DNA of 10,258 bases, taken from NCBI GenBank assembly GCA_030586765.1, contig JAUQZZ010000065.1:1-10258 (forward strand), written 5' to 3'. The position numbers and the translations under genes are program-made. Origin of the DNA: Candidatus Brocadiales bacterium. Its GTDB lineage: Bacteria > Planctomycetota > Brocadiia > Brocadiales > Bathyanammoxibiaceae. The notes beneath the pieces were generated by a model that was not told where the DNA came from, searched no databases, and saw only the letters and a list, made by a program, of their open reading frames with translations. The stretch's first letter is position 1, and each line of letters starts with the position of its first letter. Below, piece by piece: positions 6,491 through 10,258 of the stretch.

Positions 6491-8074
6491 CTAGCTCTCC
6501 TCTCTTTCTATCCACATATATTTCCATGGATGGACGTTCAGTATATTTGGATAGACACCTTTTACGTAGGGGCGGTATATGTTAAAGCTCACGTGATAAT
6601 AGATGGGGAGGATAGGGAGTTCATCTTCCACGAGGATCTTTTCTGCCTCCTGGAAGATATCCATCCGTTTCCGGGTGACTATCTCACTTGCGGCCATCTC
6701 TATTAGATGGTCATATCGGGGATTACTCCACCCTGTCCTGTTATTTCCTCCTTCCGTTACGAACATATCTAGAAAGGTGTTTGGGTCAACGTAGTCGCCG
6801 ATCCAGTTTCCCCTGGCAATCTGGTAATCCAGATTCTTAACCGTAGATAAAAAGACCTTCCATTCCTGGTTTACAAGGGTTACCTCTACCCCCAGGTGTT
6901 TCTTCCACATCTGCTGAACCACCTCGGCAATGTCTTTATTGGCCTCGCTGGTATTAAAGAGGAGTTCTACCTTGGGGAATCCCTTTCCCGCTGGATAGCC
7001 TGCCTCGGCCAGGAGCCTGCGGGCCTCTTCGGGGTCAAAGGGCACCCCCAGGGGAGGCTGGTAATGGGGCATGCCTGGCGGCACCAATGTCTTAGCAGGA
7101 ACCTCACCTCCCCTGGTAACGTAGTTTACTATCTCCCCCTTGTCAATAGCCATGGCAAAGGCCTTTCTTACCCTGGGGTCATCAAAGGGCTTACGGGTGA
7201 CGTTAAATCGGTAGAAGTAGGTGGCCAGGTATATGTCGGTGTGGAAATCGTTCCGTCCCTTTAATACCTGAACTATAGGTAAGGGCAGCCCAAAGAGGTA
7301 ATCGGCCCCTCCTGTCTCATAGAGGTTGAATCCTGTGTTGATACTCTCTATGCTCAGGGCGGCTACGGACTGAAGCCTTACCTGGTCTGCATCCCAGTAG
7401 TAGGGATTCTTGACCATCCTGAGCTTATCATTAATCCGCCATTCTACCAGACGAAATGGGCCGTTGGAGACCATGTTGCCTGGCTTCGTCCAGTCTTCAC
7501 CGTACCGCTCTATACATTTTCTATCTACCGGAAGCAGGGTGGGGAAGCTAGTTAGGTCTAAGAAAAAGGCCGTGGGCCTTTCCAGTTCGACTTCCAGGGT
7601 GTAGTCATCCAGGGCGCAGACGCCTACTTGGGAGAAATCCTCTATCTTACCTTCGTTGAAGGCCCTGGCATTTTTTATGTAATAGAGCTGGTAGGCGTAA
7701 TCGGCTGCTGTCTCAGGAAGAAGGGTCCTCTTCCAGGAGTACACAAAATCATGGGCCGTTAGTGGCTCTTCGTTACTCCAGCATGATTCCCTCAGGAAAA
7801 AGGTATAAACGAGGCCGTCCTCCGACACCCTCCACTCCCTGGCTATCCCTGGAGTGGGGGAGAGGTCCTTGGGGTGGTATTGGGTAAGCCCCTCAAAGAG
7901 TGCGGCCACTATCCTGCCCTCTAAGGCCCCTGTTAGGAGGGCTGGGTCCAGGGTCTCTGGTTCAGGGCCGCTGACATAGGTAATCTCTGCCCTCTGACAG
8001 CGGTGGGTGGTTAGGGTGATAGCTGTGCAGGCGATAACAGGGACCAGGATGAGGGGTAGAAATACCTTAAACAT
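6491..8074 (-). CDS. oppA: Peptide-binding lipoprotein of an ABC importer, OppA/DppA family (SBP family 5)
   Basis: The substrate-binding component, 527 residues. A short N-terminus and hydrophobic run end in VIAC (13-16), a plausible lipobox that would put a lipid on C16 and anchor it outside the cytoplasmic membrane. The signal is short, with only one lysine. The mature protein has the family-5 marks: PEPETLDPAL (37-46), the YTFFLRES and FVYSWKRTL segments (90-97, 110-118), SNGPFRLVEW (203-212), KNPYYWDA (222-229), DDPRVRKAFAMAID (298-311) and GDYVDPNTFLDMF (426-438). The last one favours the OppA-like oligopeptide branch. Its gene is first in oppA-oppB-oppC and has an extended -10 promoter upstream. 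AAGGA is only one base from the ATG, so the ribosome binding site is poorly placed. No better in-frame start is seen. Confidence 0.9.
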   Translation of the reverse strand: MFKVFLPLILVPVIACTAITLTTHRCQRAEITYVSGPEPETLDPALLTGALEGRIVAALFEGLTQYHPKDLSPTPGIAREWRVSEDGLVYTFFLRESCWSNEEPLTAHDFVYSWKRTLLPETAADYAYQLYYIKNARAFNEGKIEDFSQVGVCALDDYTLEVELERPTAFFLDLTSFPTLLPVDRKCIERYGEDWTKPGNMVSNGPFRLVEWRINDKLRMVKNPYYWDADQVRLQSVAALSIESINTGFNLYETGGADYLFGLPLPIVQVLKGRNDFHTDIYLATYFYRFNVTRKPFDDPRVRKAFAMAIDKGEIVNYVTRGGEVPAKTLVPPGMPHYQPPLGVPFDPEEARRLLAEAGYPAGKGFPKVELLFNTSEANKDIAEVVQQMWKKHLGVEVTLVNQEWKVFLSTVKNLDYQIARGNWIGDYVDPNTFLDMFVTEGGNNRTGWSNPRYDHLIEMAASEIVTRKRMDIFQEAEKILVEDELPILPIYYHVSFNIYRPYVKGVYPNILNVHPWKYMWIEREES

Positions 8075-8092
8075 ATCCTTATAGGAAAAGCC

Positions 8093-8121
8093 TTTACCAG
8101 GGAAAAATAAGTTGTTATTAT
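8093..8121 (+). promoter_or_regulatory. Candidate promoter for tmk
   Basis: TTTACC (8093-8098, 4/6 to -35) and TATTAT (8116-8121, 5/6 to -10) are separated by 17 bases. Transcription would begin near 8128, leaving a leader of about 70 nucleotides before tmk. It overlaps the opposite-strand -10 for oppA, so the two polymerases would compete. Confidence 0.4.
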
Positions 8122-8125
8122 ACCA
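8117..8125 (-). promoter_or_regulatory. Extended -10 promoter for the opp operon
   Basis: The minus strand reads TGGTATAAT (8125-8117): a perfect TATAAT with the TGn extension that can replace a -35 element. No convincing -35 is found 15-18 bases upstream. The start point would be near 8110, about 36 bases before the oppA ATG. The element overlaps the predicted tmk promoter. Confidence 0.5.
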
Positions 8126-8184
8126 GCGGTTTATTTTATAGAACTTCCTAGATTTTAATATATTGTCCAGGGGATGACAACGAC

Positions 8185-8193
8185 AAAGGAGGG
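8185..8193 (+). promoter_or_regulatory. Ribosome binding site of tmk
   Basis: AAAGGAGGG lies six bases before the ATG at 8200, a strong Shine-Dalgarno match. It supports this start rather than a later one. Confidence 0.8.
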
Positions 8194-8199
8194 TTAGAA

Positions 8200-8880
8200 A
8201 TGGCCAGGGGAAAGCTCATTGCTATTGAAGGCATAGATGGCAGTGGTAAGACGGTGCAGGCTCACCTCCTTATGGAGAAGCTCAAGAAGGAAAAGCGCCC
8301 TGCGGAGCCAATAAGGTTCCCCCATCGTGGAGAGGGTTTCTTTGGGAAGATGGTAAATCGTTATCTTAATGGGGAGTTTGGTAAATCTGGGCAGGTTAAT
8401 CCCTATTTAGCTGCCCTAATCTATGCTGGGGAACGCTTGGAGATAAAAGAACAGATAAATAAGTGGTTGGAGGAGGGCAAGACAGTGGTCTCAAGGCGCT
8501 ACGTCCCCTCCAATCAGGCCCATCAAGGGGGAAAGCTCAAAGAACCTCACCAGAGGAAGAGGTTCTTTGAGTGGGTGGAGGAATTAGAGTATAAAATCCT
8601 GGGTAACCCCAGGCCCGATATCATTGTATACCTACAAATGCCTGCAGAGTTGGCCAGGGAGCTCATAAAAAAGAGGCATAAGGAGGAGACGAGGCAGGAA
8701 AAAAGAAAGGACATCCATGAGGATGACCCATCTCATCTAGAGGAGGCCCACAAGACCTACCAGGAACTAGCCTCAGGGACAGGGTGGGTTACCATCCCCT
8801 GTGTGAAGAACGGGAAGCTCCTCCACGAAGGGGCTATAGAGGAGGAGGTCTGGAAGGTGGTAAGCAAGGTGCTGTCCTAG
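8200..8880 (+). CDS. tmk: Thymidylate kinase (dTMP kinase), variant form
   Basis: A cytoplasmic P-loop kinase that phosphorylates dTMP to dTDP for dTTP synthesis; 226 residues, within the usual 200-230. The P-loop is GIDGSGKT (11-18). RFPHRGEGFFGKMV and YLNGEFG (39-61) stand where common bacterial enzymes have TREPGG, resembling the archaeal/eukaryotic-like branch (FP-x-R, YL-x-G). VNPYLAALIYAGER (66-79) leads the nucleotide-binding helix. The DR(Y/F) site reads SRRYVPSNQAHQ (98-109), so the usual aspartate is replaced by arginine. The lid region (158-180) is rich in K, R and E and includes KDIHEDD. The substrate is inferred by family; another nucleoside monophosphate is possible given the changed motif. 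It is a single gene on the plus strand between two minus-strand units. Confidence 0.82.
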   Translation: MARGKLIAIEGIDGSGKTVQAHLLMEKLKKEKRPAEPIRFPHRGEGFFGKMVNRYLNGEFGKSGQVNPYLAALIYAGERLEIKEQINKWLEEGKTVVSRRYVPSNQAHQGGKLKEPHQRKRFFEWVEELEYKILGNPRPDIIVYLQMPAELARELIKKRHKEETRQEKRKDIHEDDPSHLEEAHKTYQELASGTGWVTIPCVKNGKLLHEGAIEEEVWKVVSKVLS

Positions 8881-8916
8881 GGCAAGAGTTGCGCTGGTAC
8901 AGGAATCTTTTATTTA

Positions 8917-8966
8917 GTGGTTTGATTTATTAGGCCTTAAACGAGCGCGATAAATCGCATCACCAC
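8917..8966. other. Imperfect nested inverted repeat between convergent tmk and pdp
   Basis: The inner arms GCGAT (8947-8951) and ATCGC (8954-8958) flank AA. Just outside, GTGGT-TT-GAT (8917-8926) can pair with ATCACCAC (8959-8966), leaving a 20-base bulge on one side. It lies in the 101-base gap where the two genes converge and could end both transcripts, but there is no U-run on either strand. It may instead be a decayed dispersed palindrome. Nothing else is seen in 8881-8981. Confidence 0.25.
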
Positions 8967-8981
8967 AACTTGGACTATAAC

Positions 8982-10258
8982 TTAAACTCTGTCCCACCCA
9001 ATCACCCGGTAAATAAGGGGTGGAAGAGGGGGTCTGTCTGCTGATATAGAATATGCCCCTAATATCAGTTTTTCTGCCTCAAGGAGACTAGATTCTTCCT
9101 TGTAGAAGACCTTTACCAGAGGTTGGTCCCTTTCTACACGGTCTCCCAATTTTACTAAGACCTCAAATCCCACAGAAGGGTCTATCTTGTCACCGAGTTT
9201 CTTTCTCCCAGCCCCCAGGACAATGGCGGCCAGGCCTAGCCTGTGGGTGTCCATCCTGTGAACGTACCCTGATAATGGAGAGGAGACCTCACGCACCTTG
9301 TCCGAGATATAGTCACCGAATCTCTGAAGAGAAGAGACCTCTCCCCCCTGTCTTTCCACCATCTCCTGGAATTTTCTAAAGGCCCGGCCGTCTCTTATGG
9401 CCTCAAGGAGCCTCCTTCTGGCCTCCTCTCTCTCGGCACATAATCCTGCCAGTCTAAGCATCTGGTATCCTAGTTCAAGAGTCAGTTCTAAGAGGTCACT
9501 AGTCCCTTTCCCTTGCAGGGTTTCTATACTCTCCAATACCTCCAGGGCGTTTCCTACCCTTCTGCCCAGGGGCTGGTTCATGTCAGTAATAACGGCAACT
9601 GTCGGTTTACCCATAGCCCTGGCTATATCCACCATGTTCTGGGTCAGGGTCAGGGATTCATCAAGGCCCTTCATGAAGGCACCGCTACCGGTCTTGACGT
9701 CCAGCACCAGGGCATCTATACCCTCAGCAAACTTCTTTGAGAGAATACTTGCAGTAATCAGTGGTATACTCTCCACTGTTGCAGTAACATCCCTCAGTGC
9801 GTAGAGCTTACCATCCGCAGGGACGAAATTACCTGTCTGCCCGGCCATAGCCAGGCCTATTTCCTTTACGTTCTTTCTAAACTCTTCTATGCTTAGCTGG
9901 GTTCGGAATCCAGGTATAGACTCAAGCTTATCCAGTGTGCCGCCCGTATGGCCCAGGGCCCTGCCAGAGACCATGGGCACCTTCACTCCCAGGCAGGATA
10001 CCAAGGGTGCAAGGATAAGGCTCACCTTGTCCCCCACCCCTCCTGTACTGTGTTTATCCACCTTCTTGCCGGGTATGGAACTTAAGTCTACGACCTCCCC
10101 AGAACGCATCATCTCTTCTATCAACCAGACCGTCTCCTGGCGTGACATACCCTTGAAGTAAATAGCCATGAGGAAGGCCGCCATCTGGTAGTCAGGAATC
10201 TCTCCCTGGGTGTAGCCTTTAACCAGATAGACCACCTCCTCCTGATGGAGCTCCTGGC
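8982..10258 (-). CDS. pdp: Pyrimidine-nucleoside phosphorylase/thymidine phosphorylase, 5' end outside the window
   Basis: The enzyme splits thymidine, uridine or deoxyuridine with phosphate into free base and (deoxy)ribose 1-phosphate, for salvage or catabolism. Numbering is from the GTG at 10235. Visible marks are the phosphate-binding DKHSTGGVGDK (60-70), the family signature SGRALGHTGGTLDKLES (90-106), base-site residues in YALRDVTATVESIPLITAS (145-163), KTGSGAFMK (181-189) and the C-terminal PYNP_C domain (about 345-410). That GTG is not the real start: the open frame continues upstream to the edge and encodes QELHQEE, which fits the family's N-terminal helix (EL-x-x-EE before YLVKGYT). 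About 15 residues are probably missing. Whether it is the broad Pdp type or thymidine-specific DeoA is not decided here. It converges with tmk. Confidence 0.93.
   Translation of the reverse strand, partial: QELHQEEVVYLVKGYTQGEIPDYQMAAFLMAIYFKGMSRQETVWLIEEMMRSGEVVDLSSIPGKKVDKHSTGGVGDKVSLILAPLVSCLGVKVPMVSGRALGHTGGTLDKLESIPGFRTQLSIEEFRKNVKEIGLAMAGQTGNFVPADGKLYALRDVTATVESIPLITASILSKKFAEGIDALVLDVKTGSGAFMKGLDESLTLTQNMVDIARAMGKPTVAVITDMNQPLGRRVGNALEVLESIETLQGKGTSDLLELTLELGYQMLRLAGLCAEREEARRRLLEAIRDGRAFRKFQEMVERQGGEVSSLQRFGDYISDKVREVSSPLSGYVHRMDTHRLGLAAIVLGAGRKKLGDKIDPSVGFEVLVKLGDRVERDQPLVKVFYKEESSLLEAEKLILGAYSISADRPPLPPLIYRVIGWDRV

Noticed and set aside
6896..7264. 122-codon plus-strand open frame inside oppA
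   Set aside because: Antisense shadow of a gene with clear family motifs throughout; no recognisable domain.
9397..9804. 135-codon plus-strand open frame inside the phosphorylase gene
   Set aside because: It lies wholly antisense to a well-supported gene, is rich in Ser and Arg from reverse reading, and shows no family motif.
10233..10235. GTG as the start of the phosphorylase
   Set aside because: The frame stays open to the window edge, and the upstream codons encode residues that fit the family's N-terminus. The GGAGGAGG just before it is coding sequence, not a ribosome binding site.

Overview
This is an ordinary-looking stretch of bacterial chromosome. It is gene-dense, with Shine-Dalgarno sites, sigma70-like promoters and almost everything on the minus strand. 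I cannot name the organism. The gene set (short Old Yellow Enzyme, NnrS-like heme-copper membrane protein with ScdA_N/DUF1858-type domains, pyrimidine nucleoside phosphorylase, variant thymidylate kinase) and the dispersed palindromes suggest an environmental, probably anaerobic or microaerophilic bacterium. That assignment is inference.

Layout, left to right. Positions 1-114 hold two small palindromic repeats and no gene. At 115-2103 (minus) lies a 12-helix membrane protein of the NnrS/heme-copper oxidase subunit I type, with small soluble domains at both ends and its own promoter at 2169-2198. At 2228-4577 (minus) comes a compact cluster: dprA (DNA uptake/recombination mediator), a single-domain cupin and a short FMN-dependent Old Yellow Enzyme. 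The last two overlap by 13 bases. A 72-base imperfect palindrome (4613-4684) separates dprA from an oligopeptide ABC transporter set, oppA-oppB-oppC (8074 down to 4712), whose genes abut exactly (TAG directly followed by ATG, twice). No ATPase gene lies in the window. A divergent promoter region (8075-8199) separates oppA from tmk (8200-8880, plus strand, thymidylate kinase). tmk converges on a pyrimidine nucleoside phosphorylase gene (8982 to beyond the right edge, minus).

How the genes may work together: tmk and the phosphorylase act on thymine nucleotides and nucleosides, one activating dTMP and the other breaking down or salvaging thymidine, but they are transcribed towards each other and are not an operon. 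OppABC would import peptides using ATPases encoded elsewhere. The NnrS-like protein is a candidate for nitric-oxide or metal/heme stress handling. I see no mobile element with a transposase, no CRISPR array, no phage gene and no RNA gene. The least ordinary items are the domain architecture and His pattern of the NnrS-like protein, the missing DR-motif aspartate in Tmk, the three palindromic repeats, and the ATPase-less Opp operon.
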